Shown: positions 7,098 to 17,109, counted from the stretch's first letter. The stretch is DNA of 64,000 nucleotides from Hymenobacter siberiensis (GCF_018967865.2 NZ_JAHLZY020000001.1:1674001-1738000), one strand, 5' to 3'. Notes: a model not told the origin generated them from the letters alone. A program made the numbers and translations.

Positions 7098-10000
7098 TCA
7101 GCGCAGCATCTGCACCGTGGTGTCGAGGCGCTGGGTGCGCAGGAAGCTGCGGTACTGCTCCTGCAGGCGGGTCATGGCGTTGCGGTGCTCGTCGCGCTGA
7201 AACAGGCGCACCTTGTACTTCTCACCGGGGGCCGTGCGGCGCAGGCTCACGTAGGTGAGCTTGCCGGTTGATTTGCTCACCCTGGACCCGTTCTGGATAC
7301 GCTCCACGCGCTTGCCGTTGTTGCCGAACAGGGCTTGCAGGGGCTTGAGGCCGATGAAAAGGCTGGTGGCCCCCTCCAGGCCGTAGTGCCCGCTCACTTC
7401 GAGGTTGCTCAGGTTGCTGTTCAGGTGCAGGCCGGGGATGATGACCTGGCCCTGCGCCAGCACGAACTCGGCCCGCACGGGCTCGAAATACAAGTGGCCG
7501 GTGCGCTCGGATTTCATGAATTTCAGGGCCTCCATCAGGGCTTCCACGTTGATGAGCTCCAGGTCGCGGATGTCGGTTTTGAGGTAGCCGGCGGTTTGGG
7601 CCAGGGCGGGCAGAAAGGTGGGGCCGAGGTCGGTGTGGATGTCGGCCATGCCCCGCAGGCTGCCCTGGATATTGCTGCCGCCCAACACGCTCAGGCCCAT
7701 GCTGGTAGCGGTGGCAAACAGGGCCGGCAGCTGAATGTCTTCCAGGCGCACCTGTAGCTGGGTGGGGTGGTGGGCCCGGTTGGCGGTGCTGCGCATGTAG
7801 CCGCTCAGGCTGAGGTGGCCCTGCAAGCCATCGAAGGAGCAGTTGTCGAGCCGGGCCTCGCCATCGAGCAGGTGCGATACCAGCCGGAACCGGCCGCCGC
7901 TCAGCACCCCATAGTGCACGTTATCAGCCTCCACGCGCAGCACGGCGCTCAGCACGCCGTTGGAAAACAGGGAGGGGTTGCCGGGCAAGCGCTGCCGCTG
8001 GGCGCGGCGCTCGGCCCGGCGCTCGGCCCGGGCCAGGGTGCGGGCGGTGGGCACCGTATCGGTATGCGCGGTGAGGCTGGCAATGAGGCCCAGCAGGCGC
8101 TGCACGTCGAGGGTGGTGTAGCGCAGGGTCAGGTCGGTATCGGCGGCGGTGAGGTGCAGGCCCTCCACCTGGGCCGTGCCCGAAGCCTCGCCGTGACCGC
8201 CCTCGGGCGTGAGGAAGCGCAGGTAGGGCATGCGCAGCGTGGGGCCGCTTTTTTCGAGCTGCAGGCTCACCTGGCGCATGCTTTCATCCTCGGGCAGGTC
8301 TACCCGGTCAATTTCGAGGGTGAGCTGGCCGTTGGCCGACAGCAGCAGGTCGCGCAGGGCCGGGCTGGCCCCGCCGGGCTTGCGGCGGCTGGCGCGGTCG
8401 GGGGCCGGCCGGGGCGTGGGGCGGTTCAGGCGGGTGAGAAACTGCAAGTAGTTGATGGCCGCGAAGTGCACGCCCACATGGTACTGCACGGGGGCCACAC
8501 GGTTGTCGGGGTCGGTGGGCCACTGCACGTCGCCGCGCACGTCGCCGCCCCACATGCGGCCCGCCAGGTGCTGAAGCTGCACCCGCTGGCCATCGTGCCG
8601 GATGGTCACGGCCAGGTTGCTCAGGGTATCGGTGGCCAGCAGCAGGCGCTGGCAGCGCAGGCTCACATCGAGCAGCAGGCCCGGCGGAATAAGGGCGCTG
8701 CCCAGGGTGGCGGCCAGCTGCGCCTTGTCGCGCGGCCGGCGGCTGGGCTTGGGCAGGCTGGTGGGCGCAAAGTCCTCGCTGCCAGCGCGGGGCACGGGCT
8801 GCATGAGGGCCCGCAGCTGGGGCACCCGCAGCTCATCCACGGCAAACCGGCCGCTGATGCTGGCCGTGGGCAGCTTGCCATTGAGGTAGCCCAGCAGGTT
8901 GACCGTGGTGGCCGAAGCCTGAAACCGTATGTCGTTGAGCACGCCGGAGGCATTGGTCAGGTGCCAGAGGCTGTCGCGCAGGCCCACCTGCACATCCAGG
9001 CCCGAGATGTCAGCCCCGCGCGCCGGCAGCACCAGCGAGGCCTGGTGCAGCGCAACCGTGCCGCGCAGCGACAGCGGCCGCTGCGGCACAGCAGGGGCGG
9101 GGCGGTCGGCGCGGGGCGGAAGCAGGCCGCGCAGGCGCACGTCTACATCGGCGGTGCCGCCCCGGGCCTGCCAGCGGTCGGAGGCCAGCAGGGCGGCCAG
9201 CTCGGTGAGCTCGGTGCGACCCCGGAAGCGGCCGTCCAGGAAGGGGCGGCGGAAGTTGCGCAGGGTGAGGGCTACGTCGAGCTGGCCGGCGGCCGAATAC
9301 ACCCGGCAGCGCCGCAGCGTGAGCACCGTGGAGCGGATATTGTGCTGCGGGCCATTATCGTAGGTGCCCATCAAATCCCAGCGTCGGATGTGGCGGGCGG
9401 GCTCGGGCCATTGCAGGCTGGCCCCGCGCAGGCTGAAGGTGAGTACGTTGCGCGGCGTCACCTTCGGCCCGCTCAGGCCCGTGATGGTGTAGTGAATGTG
9501 GGCCTTGCTGGGGCTGGTGGTGCCGGTGAGGTAGGGCTCGAGGCGGGGCGGCAGGGCGGCGTGCAGCACGTCCACGAGGGGCTGATTGCCCACGAAGCGC
9601 AGCGCCATCGTGGTGCCGGTGGGCTGGTCGGCGGCCACAGTGTGGGTGCCGCTCACTCTAATGGTGTCGCCGTTGAGGGTGGCGCGGGTGTGGTAAATGA
9701 GGCCCTGGCGGTTGGCAAAGGTGTATTTGTAGTTCACCCAGGCCATCACGGGCTCGCGCTCAAACAGGGTGCCGGCACGGGTGCGCAGGTAGCTCAGCTC
9801 GCCGTCGAGGGTGCCGCCCACGCGCAGCACTCCGTCGCGCAGCCGCGCCTTTAGTTTGGCCTGCCGCACCTGCACCCCAAAGGCCCCCCGCGAATACCCG
9901 TTGTGCGAGCTGAAGCGGAAGTTGTTCACCAACAGCTCGTCCAGCTTCAGGTTGAGGGTGGGCGTGGCGCCGGTGCCCTTGCGGCGCTTGCCGCGCAGGC

Positions 10001-10397
10001 CCCAGGCACGGCCCAGCGAATCGACCCGCTCCTGAAAATCAATGTCGCTGATTTCGACCCGCGCCACATCGACCCGGCCGCGCAGCAGGCTGAGCAGCTC
10101 CACCCGCAAATCGGCGCGCCCGATGCTGAGCACCGGCACCGATTTTTGAAACGAAGTATCCGTGAGGGCGAGGTGCTGGATGGAGGCTGTGAGGTGCGGA
10201 AAATCGCGCCAGGGCGATAGCTCGACCCGAAATGGAGCCAGCACCAGCTCCGAATTTTGCGTGAGGCCCTGCCGCACTTTTTGGGTCACCAGGCGGCGGG
10301 CATATTCACTGCCCCGCAGCCACACGGCCAGTCCCGCGCCCAGCACGGCCAGCAGCAGCACCAGTGCCAATACTCGTCGTAGGGTGAAGAATCTCAT
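7098..10397 (-). CDS. AsmA-like inner-membrane-anchored protein
   Basis: This 1099-residue protein starts at MRFFTLRRVLALVLLLAVLG, a single N-terminal membrane anchor. The rest is a long series of beta-rich repeats typical of AsmA/TamB-type bridge-like proteins. The N-terminal pattern of a short loop then LAPFRVELSPWRDFPHLTASIQHLALTD matches the AsmA start. The AsmA_2-like C-terminal region includes LELINVEALMEALKFM and VIIPGLHLNSNLSNLEVSGHYGLEG. Members are thought to guide phospholipid transport between membranes. Base composition is very GC-rich, like its neighbours. The gene lies downstream of nothing obvious and is probably monocistronic. Confidence 0.85.
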   Translation of the reverse strand: MRFFTLRRVLALVLLLAVLGAGLAVWLRGSEYARRLVTQKVRQGLTQNSELVLAPFRVELSPWRDFPHLTASIQHLALTDTSFQKSVPVLSIGRADLRVELLSLLRGRVDVARVEISDIDFQERVDSLGRAWGLRGKRRKGTGATPTLNLKLDELLVNNFRFSSHNGYSRGAFGVQVRQAKLKARLRDGVLRVGGTLDGELSYLRTRAGTLFEREPVMAWVNYKYTFANRQGLIYHTRATLNGDTIRVSGTHTVAADQPTGTTMALRFVGNQPLVDVLHAALPPRLEPYLTGTTSPSKAHIHYTITGLSGPKVTPRNVLTFSLRGASLQWPEPARHIRRWDLMGTYDNGPQHNIRSTVLTLRRCRVYSAAGQLDVALTLRNFRRPFLDGRFRGRTELTELAALLASDRWQARGGTADVDVRLRGLLPPRADRPAPAVPQRPLSLRGTVALHQASLVLPARGADISGLDVQVGLRDSLWHLTNASGVLNDIRFQASATTVNLLGYLNGKLPTASISGRFAVDELRVPQLRALMQPVPRAGSEDFAPTSLPKPSRRPRDKAQLAATLGSALIPPGLLLDVSLRCQRLLLATDTLSNLAVTIRHDGQRVQLQHLAGRMWGGDVRGDVQWPTDPDNRVAPVQYHVGVHFAAINYLQFLTRLNRPTPRPAPDRASRRKPGGASPALRDLLLSANGQLTLEIDRVDLPEDESMRQVSLQLEKSGPTLRMPYLRFLTPEGGHGEASGTAQVEGLHLTAADTDLTLRYTTLDVQRLLGLIASLTAHTDTVPTARTLARAERRAERRAQRQRLPGNPSLFSNGVLSAVLRVEADNVHYGVLSGGRFRLVSHLLDGEARLDNCSFDGLQGHLSLSGYMRSTANRAHHPTQLQVRLEDIQLPALFATATSMGLSVLGGSNIQGSLRGMADIHTDLGPTFLPALAQTAGYLKTDIRDLELINVEALMEALKFMKSERTGHLYFEPVRAEFVLAQGQVIIPGLHLNSNLSNLEVSGHYGLEGATSLFIGLKPLQALFGNNGKRVERIQNGSRVSKSTGKLTYVSLRRTAPGEKYKVRLFQRDEHRNAMTRLQEQYRSFLRTQRLDTTVQMLR

Positions 10398-10510
10398 AAA
10401 ATACCGGGTGCGCGGCGGGGCTGCCACGAGCTAAAGGAGCCAATGTAGGGCAGCTTATGCGAAAGTTTCTGGTTGCTGGGTTAGGACTTACGCAGTTGAC
10501 GATTTTTTCC

Positions 10511-10538
10511 AGCCGCGAAGCGGCGACACGTTGGTCGT
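10511..10538 (+). repeat. Dispersed repeat P, second copy
   Basis: AGCCGCGAAGCGGCGACACG followed by TTGGTCG; it matches 2578-2605. It lies in the 238-bp gap between the AsmA-like gene and the unknown gene at 10636. Confidence 0.65.
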
Positions 10539-10560
10539 AAAGAATTGCAGAACCGAACAG

Positions 10561-10614
10561 AGCCGCAAAGCGGCGGCATCCTGTTCCGGCAATATGTGCC
10601 GCCGCTTTGCGGCT
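10561..10614. repeat. Long hairpin
   Basis: AGCCGCAAAGCGGCGGCA (10561-10578) and TGCCGCCGCTTTGCGGCT (10597-10614) are perfect inverted repeats with an 18-bp loop. It may act as a terminator for the minus-strand gene that ends at 10636, but it has no clear T-run. Confidence 0.6.
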
Positions 10615-10635
10615 GTTCGCCTACGCAAGTTCTGG

Positions 10636-11346
10636 CTATTCTTCGGCCGGTACGGCGGCGTCGGCGTGGGTGGTGGTCTCGTAGGTGTCGGCGTACTTGA
10701 AATCTTCCAGCCAGTAGGCCGAGCTCACTACGTCGAAGGTGATGGAGTTATCCGTTTTTTCCTTCGTGCTCAATTGCCAGAGCATCGATTTCGCTTCCTC
10801 GAACTTGTCGCCTTCCACCTGCGACGAGAACAGGCGGTTAATCAGCGCATTGGCTGGCAGGCCGGGCGCGAGCAGGCGCACCAGCGGCGCGGCCGGCTCA
10901 TCAGCAAATAGGGCCAGGTCGGCGGGGTTTTCGGCGGTGCATTTCACTTGGAACTCCACGGCCTTGGTGGCCGGGAAGGTGCCGTTGTATGCATCGTGCA
11001 GCAGCTGCGTGGCCTGGTAAAAGCCCTTGTGCAGCGGCAATTCGGGGTTTTCTTCCCAGAGCTTCTCGGTGAGCATCTGGTGGCTCAGGTTTTCAATCTG
11101 GCCGGCATTCAGCTCTTCCGGATACAAGTAGCCCAGCACCACTTCGGCCGCCTCGCGGGGCTCCAAATCGGTGAAGGACATGAGGCACATTTCCTTCAAT
11201 TCGGCTTCGCTGATGGCGTCCGGATTGTCGTAGTTCATCTTCACCAACAAGGCTTTGTAATCTGAATTCTGCCAGGTATTGGGCAGCTCGGTGAGGGTGG
11301 CGAAGGTGAGGCGCTCAACGGTGAATTTGGGGGCGGGGGTCAGCAT
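10636..11346 (-). CDS. Conserved-looking hypothetical protein
   Basis: This 236-residue soluble protein has no signal peptide or membrane segment, and I do not recognise a family. It is acidic, and the middle is mostly helical (LEPREAAEVVLGYLYPEELNAGQIENLSHQM). Codon use and GC match the real neighbouring genes, and the frame is clean over 711 bp. The start at 11346 (MLTPAPKFTVERL) is the first in-frame ATG after the promoter-like AT-rich stretch. Its function cannot be inferred from context. Confidence 0.8.
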   Translation of the reverse strand: MLTPAPKFTVERLTFATLTELPNTWQNSDYKALLVKMNYDNPDAISEAELKEMCLMSFTDLEPREAAEVVLGYLYPEELNAGQIENLSHQMLTEKLWEENPELPLHKGFYQATQLLHDAYNGTFPATKAVEFQVKCTAENPADLALFADEPAAPLVRLLAPGLPANALINRLFSSQVEGDKFEEAKSMLWQLSTKEKTDNSITFDVVSSAYWLEDFKYADTYETTTHADAAVPAEE

Positions 11347-11438
11347 ATATTAAAAAAGGGAAAGGCGGCGCGGGGCCGCCGGTACGGTTGGGTTTACGCA
11401 TGCCGGCGGCAAACGGCCGGAAATGGTACCATAGAGAC

Positions 11439-11543
11439 GTTATGCCGAGCGCAGCACAGGCATAACGCGTGCTGCCACTATTTCTTTTCCTAGTGATTGG
11501 AATACTACTGCACGCGTCATGCCGAGCGCAGCCGAGGCATGAC
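11439..11543. repeat. Two family E palindromes in the gap
   Basis: GTTATGCC...GGCATAAC (11439-11466) and GTCATGCC...GGCATGAC (11516-11543) both contain the GAGCGCAG core shared by other family E copies. They fill most of the 231-bp gap between the unknown gene and the histidine kinase. Confidence 0.75.
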
Positions 11544-11578
11544 GTCCCTGTTTAGCCTCTCAACCCAGCCTTAACCCC

Positions 11579-13027
11579 TTAGCCCACCACCGGCAGCGTA
11601 AACAGAAACCGGCTGCCCGCTGCCGGCTGGCTTTCCACCCACAGCTGCCCGCCCTGCGCCCCAATAAACTCGCGTGAAATGCTGAGGCCCAGCCCCGAGC
11701 TGCCGTGCCCGCCCTGGCCCGGCACGCCCGCAAAGCGCTGGAAGATGCGCTTGTGGTGCTCGGCCGCAATGCCGGGGCCCTGGTCCTCCACGCTCACGCG
11801 CACCATCTCGCCCCATTGCATGGCTCGGATGATGAGCGGGGCCGCCGTGGGCGAGTAGCGGATGGCGTTGGAAAGCAGGTTGATGAGCACCCAGGTGGTT
11901 TTTTCCACGTCGCCGTGCACTTCGGGCAGGGCCTCGGGCAGCTGCAGGTCGAGCCGAATCTGCTTGTCGTGCAGCTGCGGGTGCACCGTTTGGGTGGCGT
12001 AGCGGATAACGTCGGCCAGGTGCATGGGCTGCACGTTGAGCTTGATGCCCGCGCCCGCGTCGAGGCGCGATACTTCGATGAGCTGGCCCACCATGTTCAG
12101 CAGGCGCTGGGTTTCCTCGCCGATGCCGGTGGCCAGCACCTGGCGCTCGGCATCGGTGGTGCGCGGGTTCTGCAACAGCATCAGGCTGAGTTTGATGCTG
12201 GCCAGCGGTGTTTTCAGCTCGTGCGAAATCGTGGCCAAAAAGGTGGATTTCAGCTCGTCCAGCTTCTTAAAGTCGGACACGTTGCGCAGGCACAGGATGT
12301 GGCCGGCGGCGGTGCGTCGGCTGGCCTGGTCCACGGTTTCAATGGGGCTTATTTTGAGCTGGTAGTGCGGCGCGTCGCCCTTGTGCGGAAACATGAACAC
12401 GGGGTCGGGCGTCTCATCGCCGGCCATGTTGGCTTCGGCCAGGGGCACCAGCAGGTCGCGCAGCAGCTCGTTGGTGGCGGCCACGGCGGTGGCGGGCAGG
12501 TCCAGCAGCTCCGACTGCGGCAGGCCCAGCAGGTCGCAGGCCACGGGGTTGGCCAGCACAATGGTGCCGCGCTCATCGAGGAGGAGCAGGCCCTCATCGA
12601 GGCTGCGCACGAGGCTTTCCATGCGGTTGCGCTCGGTGAAGAGCTCGGCCAGGGTGGCGCGGCGCTCGTCCTGGGCCTGGCTCAGCACCAGGTTCACGGC
12701 GGCGGCCACGGTGCCCACCTCGTCGCGCTTGCCCACGGCCACGCGGGTGGCGGGGCCGGGGCCAGCCACCCGCTCCATGTCGGCGGTGAGGCGGTGCAGG
12801 GGGCGCACCACGATGCGTGGCAGCCGCACCATCATGGTGATGCCCACCGCCGTGCCGGCCGCCAGAAATGCCAGCACCGCAAAGCGGGCCGTGTTGAAAT
12901 CAGCTTGCTCGATGCCGTGCGCGCCGTTTTCGAGAAAGCGGATGGTGAGGAAGGCGTAGCCGCCCAGCCCCAGCAGCAGCAGCAGTAGCAGAAAGACGCT
13001 GAGGCGGATTTTTAGTTTGAGGGACAT
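11579..13027 (-). CDS. Membrane-bound sensor histidine kinase (KinB/NtrY-like)
   Basis: This 482-residue protein starts at MSLKLKIRLSVFLLLLLLLG. Two membrane helices (about residues 8-28 and 48-70) flank a very short periplasmic loop, so sensing may be intramembrane or cytoplasmic. Then come a HAMP region (PRIVVRPLHRLTADMERVA), a PAS domain (SLDEGLLLLDERGTIVLANPVACDLLG), the HisKA H-box (FLATISHELKTPLASIKLSL), the N-box (NLLSNAIRYS) and G boxes (VEDQGPGIA, SSGLGLSIS). Its likely partner is the sigma-54 regulator at 17110-18471 on the same strand. A divergent hybrid kinase now lies between them. Confidence 0.92.
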   Translation of the reverse strand: MSLKLKIRLSVFLLLLLLLGLGGYAFLTIRFLENGAHGIEQADFNTARFAVLAFLAAGTAVGITMMVRLPRIVVRPLHRLTADMERVAGPGPATRVAVGKRDEVGTVAAAVNLVLSQAQDERRATLAELFTERNRMESLVRSLDEGLLLLDERGTIVLANPVACDLLGLPQSELLDLPATAVAATNELLRDLLVPLAEANMAGDETPDPVFMFPHKGDAPHYQLKISPIETVDQASRRTAAGHILCLRNVSDFKKLDELKSTFLATISHELKTPLASIKLSLMLLQNPRTTDAERQVLATGIGEETQRLLNMVGQLIEVSRLDAGAGIKLNVQPMHLADVIRYATQTVHPQLHDKQIRLDLQLPEALPEVHGDVEKTTWVLINLLSNAIRYSPTAAPLIIRAMQWGEMVRVSVEDQGPGIAAEHHKRIFQRFAGVPGQGGHGSSGLGLSISREFIGAQGGQLWVESQPAAGSRFLFTLPVVG

Positions 13028-13285
13028 GACGCAACGAATGCCGCCCCGGCCCCCGACCAGGTGGCCGGCCGGTTTCGGCACCCAAATAAATTGAGAACAA
13101 AGGGCGGATGAGCCCGTAAATCGGTTAAAGCTATAACGTCGGTCCCAGACGGCGGCTCTGGCAGGACCGTAATCAAGCGGCGGGCCTTGTTTGCCACCCG
13201 CCCGGCCGTATCGCCGTATCTTGGGCCGCCGCCCGGGCCACTGCTACCACCAGCGGCTCTGGCCTTATGCCACCTTTTCCTTTCC

Positions 13286-16200
13286 ATGGCCATCTTCCCC
13301 GCTGCTCCCCACTCCGATATTGATTGGGCCGCACTCGTTGCTACCGAGCGTGCCCGCCGCGAGCAGGCCGAAACTGCCCTGGCTACCGCCCAGGCCCAGG
13401 CCGCTACCCTGGAAAGACAGCTGGCCGCCGTGGCCGTCAGCGCCCAGCACTATCACACCCAGCTCACGACCCTGGTGCAGCACCTGCCGGCTGCCCTGGT
13501 GCTGGTGGACCACTCCAATCAGATTCAGTTTGTTAATCAGGCATTTTGGGAGATGTTTGGCTTGCCGCCGGTGGCCGGTCCCCTGGAGGGCAAGCCGCCG
13601 ATTCCGCACGAGGCCGTTGCTATCGGTAATGCGTTTGCCGACGCCGCGGCCTTTGCGGCGCGGGCCCGTGCCCTGCATGCGGCGGGGCAAACCGTGCTGC
13701 GGGAGGAGTTCCGGCTGGCCGATGGGCGGGTGGTTGAGCTTGACTACCTGGTGCTGGATACCGTGTGCGCCGGCCGCCTGATTTGCTACCGCGACGTGAC
13801 CAAGCGGCATCAGCGCGATGCCGAGATTCGGACGCTTTCCTTCATTGCCCAGCAAAACCCCAACGCCACCCTGCGCCTAACGGCCACCGGCGAGGTGATT
13901 TATGCCAACCCTGCTGCCCAACCCCTGCTGCAAGCCCTGGCGGCCGGCACGCAGGGTGATTTCCAGCAGCAGCTGCACGCGCTGGTGCAGGCTGCGCTGC
14001 GCACCCCCACGCAGCAGCAGCAGGCCCTGGAAGTGGCCGGGCAGCACTACCTGTGCCGGGCCGTGGCCGGGCCGGGCCAGGATACGGTTACCCTCTACCT
14101 CACTGACATCACGGCCCGGCACCTGGCCGAGCAGCAGCTGGCCGCGCAGCGTACCTTTTACGAGAGCATTCTGGAGCAGACACCTACGGCCATGGCCGTG
14201 TTCGACGCCCAGCACCGCTACTTGTTTCTCAACCCGGTGGTGGAGCCCGACCCTGCCGTTCGCGCCTGGATGCTGGGCCAGACCAGCACGGTGGCCGGTG
14301 TGCAGCGCGGGCTGCCGGCCGCCGTCATCGAGCAGCGAGCGGCTGCCTTCACCAAAGCCCTGCGCACCGGGGCCGAGGTAACTTGGGAGGAAACTTACCC
14401 GGGACCGCGGTATTTGCAGCGGAGCTACCGGTCCGTGCGGGGGCACAATGGCATGCTGCTGGTCATTGGCTCGGGCAGCGACATCACGGCCAGCAAGCAG
14501 GCCGAGCAGGAAATAGCCCGGCAGCAGGAGTTCTACGAGTCCATCCTGGACTTGCTGCCCGTGGACGTGGCCGTGTTCGATGCCAATCACCGCTTTCTGT
14601 TCGTCAATCCGTCGTCGGTGGCCGACCCGGTGGTGCGTCGGCAAATCATCGGCCTCACCAGCGACGAATATTTTGCCCTTCACCACCAGCAGCACCCCGC
14701 CGGCCTGCACCAACAGCGAAACCAGTACTTCGACCTGGCCGTGCGTACCGGCGAGGACGTGACCTGGGAGGAAATGCGTACCAGCCGCCACCAGCGCCCC
14801 CAGCTGATAATGCGCCACTTGCGGCCCGTGTTTGGGGCCGATGGGGCCCTGCGCCTGGTAGTGGGTTCGGGTATCGACATTACGGCGCGCTACCAGGCTG
14901 AAAAGCTGCAGCACGAGGTGCAGGCCATGTTGCAGGAGCAGCAGGATTTTATCCGGCAGATTGTGGACTCCCTGCCCAATGTTATTTGTCTGATGAATGC
15001 CGAAGGGCGGATATCGTTTTTTAACAAGGCCTACGATGAAGCCGTGCAACGCGCCCAGCATCAGCATGCCGAAATCACGAGCCCCGTGGTGCAGCAGGAG
15101 CGGGACCTGGTGCGCGCCCTGAACCAGCAGGTGCAGAACACGCACCAATCCCTGACGGTAGAGCTGCCCTTCACCCAGCTTTCGGGCGAAATACTCCATT
15201 TTCACATGCACAAGCGGCCCATGCTCCGGGCCGATGGCCAGGTCAATATCCTCACCATCGGCACCGACATCACGGCCATGAAGCAGGCCCGCCAGGAGCT
15301 GGAGCGCCGCGAAAAACAGTACCACGACCTGGTGTACTACTCGCAGGCCCTGATTTGTACCCACAACCAGCAGGGCATAATCCTTTCCGTTAACCCGGCC
15401 ATTGAGCGGCTCATGGGCATGCCGGCGGTGCAGCTGGTGGGCCTTCACCTGCGCGAAGCCCTGACCCCGGAACACCATGCCACCCTGCAAGCCTATCTGG
15501 ACGGCTACGAGTCGGCCCTGCCGCAGCCCCGCGTCGTCAGCATCCGCAACAAGGCCGGCGAGTTGCGCTACCTCAACTACTACACCTATAAGGTGACCGA
15601 GGAAGGCTACTCGCCCTACGTGGTGGCCTCTGGCTACGACGTGACGCTCGGCGTGCTGGCCCAGCGCGCCCTGCAGCATGCCAAGCAGGAAGCCGAAGAA
15701 AATGCCCGCGGCAAGGAAGCCTTTCTGGCCCGCATGAGCCACGAAATCCGGACGCCCCTCAACGGCATGCTGGGCATGGCCGCCCTCCTGCGCAAAACGG
15801 CCCTCACCGCGCCGCAGCTCGATTACCTGGGCACCATGCAGGAGGCCGGCCAGCACCTGCTGGCCCTCGTGAACGACGTGCTGGACATGGCCAAAATCAC
15901 CACCCGCCACCTGGAGCTCAACCACGAGCCTTTCGATGTGGCCGTGGCCATGCAGGGGGCCGGCCAGATGGTGGCCACTCTGGCCGCCCAAAAAGGGCTG
16001 ACTCTGCACGTTGAGCCGCCGCATTCGGCCGAGCTCCGGGTGGTGGGCGATGCTTACCGCCTGCACCAGGTGCTGCTCAACTTGTTGTCGAACGCCATTA
16101 AGTTCACCGAGCAGGGCCATATTCGGCTGGGGGCCGAAGTGCGCCACGATACGCCGCAGGAGCTCGTGCTGCGCTTTTGGGTGGCGGATACCGGCATCGG

Positions 16201-16840
16201 CATCGCTCCTGGGGAGCAAGCCCACATCTTCGACGCCTTCAGCCAGGCCAGTGCCGAAACTAGCATGCGCTTCGGCGGCACGGGCCTGGGCCTGGCCATC
16301 AGCCAGCAGCTGGTGGAGCAGATGGGTGGTACCCTGCGCCTGTGCAGTGCGCCCGGCGTGGGCACCACGTTCTCGTTTCAGCTGGTGCTGCCCCGCGCCC
16401 CGGAGCCGGCCGTGCCGCTGGCCCCCGCCCCGCCCGATGATTCTTACGAAGCCCTGCGCGGCCTGCGCGTGCTGCTGGCCGAAGACAACCTGGTAAACCA
16501 GCGCATTGTCGTGGTCGTGCTCGAATACTGGGGCGTGCAGGTGCGGGCCGTGGGCAATGGCCTCGATGCCCTGGCCGAGCTGCAGGCGCATGCCTTCGAT
16601 GTGGCCCTGCTCGATATCCGCATGCCGGGCCTGAGTGGGGTGGAGGTGACCCAGGCCATCCGCCGGCACCCCGACCCGGCCCGCGCTACCCTGCCCATCA
16701 TCGCCCTCACCGCCAATGCCTTCGCCGCCGACCGCGCCGCCTACCTGGCCGCTGGCATGAATGCCTGCCTCACCAAGCCCTACGAAGAAACCGCTCTCTG
16801 CCAGTTGCTGCTGGATTTGACTAGCTCAAAGCGACCGTAG
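13286..16840 (+). CDS. Hybrid sensor histidine kinase/response regulator with multiple PAS domains
   Basis: This 1184-residue soluble protein starts at MAIFPAAPHSDIDW. An N-terminal coiled coil (about residues 15-55) is followed by a tandem array of roughly six PAS-like modules. Recurring units such as QQEFYESILDLLPVDVAVFDANHRFLFVNPS each end in SDITA/GIDITA. The HisKA H-box FLARMSHEIRTPLNGMLGMA is at about residue 812. The N-box (LLNLLSNAIKF), VADTGIGIAPGEQ and FGGTGLGLAIS follow. A C-terminal receiver domain starts at about residue 1061 (RVLLAEDNLVNQRI, phosphorylated Asp in ALLDIRMPG). It is a phosphorelay kinase; the ligand is unknown. Family A repeats begin three bases after the stop. 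Confidence 0.93.
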   Translation: MAIFPAAPHSDIDWAALVATERARREQAETALATAQAQAATLERQLAAVAVSAQHYHTQLTTLVQHLPAALVLVDHSNQIQFVNQAFWEMFGLPPVAGPLEGKPPIPHEAVAIGNAFADAAAFAARARALHAAGQTVLREEFRLADGRVVELDYLVLDTVCAGRLICYRDVTKRHQRDAEIRTLSFIAQQNPNATLRLTATGEVIYANPAAQPLLQALAAGTQGDFQQQLHALVQAALRTPTQQQQALEVAGQHYLCRAVAGPGQDTVTLYLTDITARHLAEQQLAAQRTFYESILEQTPTAMAVFDAQHRYLFLNPVVEPDPAVRAWMLGQTSTVAGVQRGLPAAVIEQRAAAFTKALRTGAEVTWEETYPGPRYLQRSYRSVRGHNGMLLVIGSGSDITASKQAEQEIARQQEFYESILDLLPVDVAVFDANHRFLFVNPSSVADPVVRRQIIGLTSDEYFALHHQQHPAGLHQQRNQYFDLAVRTGEDVTWEEMRTSRHQRPQLIMRHLRPVFGADGALRLVVGSGIDITARYQAEKLQHEVQAMLQEQQDFIRQIVDSLPNVICLMNAEGRISFFNKAYDEAVQRAQHQHAEITSPVVQQERDLVRALNQQVQNTHQSLTVELPFTQLSGEILHFHMHKRPMLRADGQVNILTIGTDITAMKQARQELERREKQYHDLVYYSQALICTHNQQGIILSVNPAIERLMGMPAVQLVGLHLREALTPEHHATLQAYLDGYESALPQPRVVSIRNKAGELRYLNYYTYKVTEEGYSPYVVASGYDVTLGVLAQRALQHAKQEAEENARGKEAFLARMSHEIRTPLNGMLGMAALLRKTALTAPQLDYLGTMQEAGQHLLALVNDVLDMAKITTRHLELNHEPFDVAVAMQGAGQMVATLAAQKGLTLHVEPPHSAELRVVGDAYRLHQVLLNLLSNAIKFTEQGHIRLGAEVRHDTPQELVLRFWVADTGIGIAPGEQAHIFDAFSQASAETSMRFGGTGLGLAISQQLVEQMGGTLRLCSAPGVGTTFSFQLVLPRAPEPAVPLAPAPPDDSYEALRGLRVLLAEDNLVNQRIVVVVLEYWGVQVRAVGNGLDALAELQAHAFDVALLDIRMPGLSGVEVTQAIRRHPDPARATLPIIALTANAFAADRAAYLAAGMNACLTKPYEETALCQLLLDLTSSKRP

Positions 16841-16842
16841 CC

Positions 16843-17099
16843 CTGGCGCGAGTTTAGGCGCAGCCGTAACTCGTGCCTGCCATTCGGGCGAGGCTGTGCC
16901 TCGCAATAGAACGGCGCAATAGGCAGTACTGGCGTGAGTTTAGGCGCAGCCGTAACTCGTACCTGCCGTTCGGGTGAGGCTGTGCCTCGCAGCAGAACGG
17001 CGCAGTGGGCGCGGTACTACATTGCCGCTGGCGCAGCAGGGGAGGCGCAGCCTCCCCGTCATTTTCGGCACGAGTTACGCTGCGCTAAACTCGCGCCAG
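16843..17099. repeat. Family A palindromic element, 257 bp, with internal duplication of its left half
   Basis: The left arm CTGGCGCGAGTTTAGGCG occurs at 16843 and again at about 16929 (CTGGCGTGAGTTTAGGCG). Each is followed by GCAGCCGTAACTCGT and then by GAGGCTGTGCCTCGCA. The single right arm CGCTAAACTCGCGCCAG ends at 17099. It fills the gap between the convergent hybrid kinase and regulator genes. Confidence 0.85.
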
Positions 17100-17109
17100 T
17101 TAACGCACC

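Noticed and set aside
7767..9854. 695-residue plus-strand frame opposite the AsmA-like gene
   Set aside because: Extremely rich in Gly, Ala, Val and His with no family motif; it is the antisense shadow of the AsmA-like gene.
13877..16669. 930-residue minus-strand frame opposite the hybrid kinase
   Set aside because: It is the antisense shadow of the hybrid kinase; the plus strand has clear PAS, H-box and receiver motifs.
16841..17109. Duplicated half-units considered as an insertion sequence
   Set aside because: There is no open frame and no target duplication, and the structure matches the non-coding family A palindrome.
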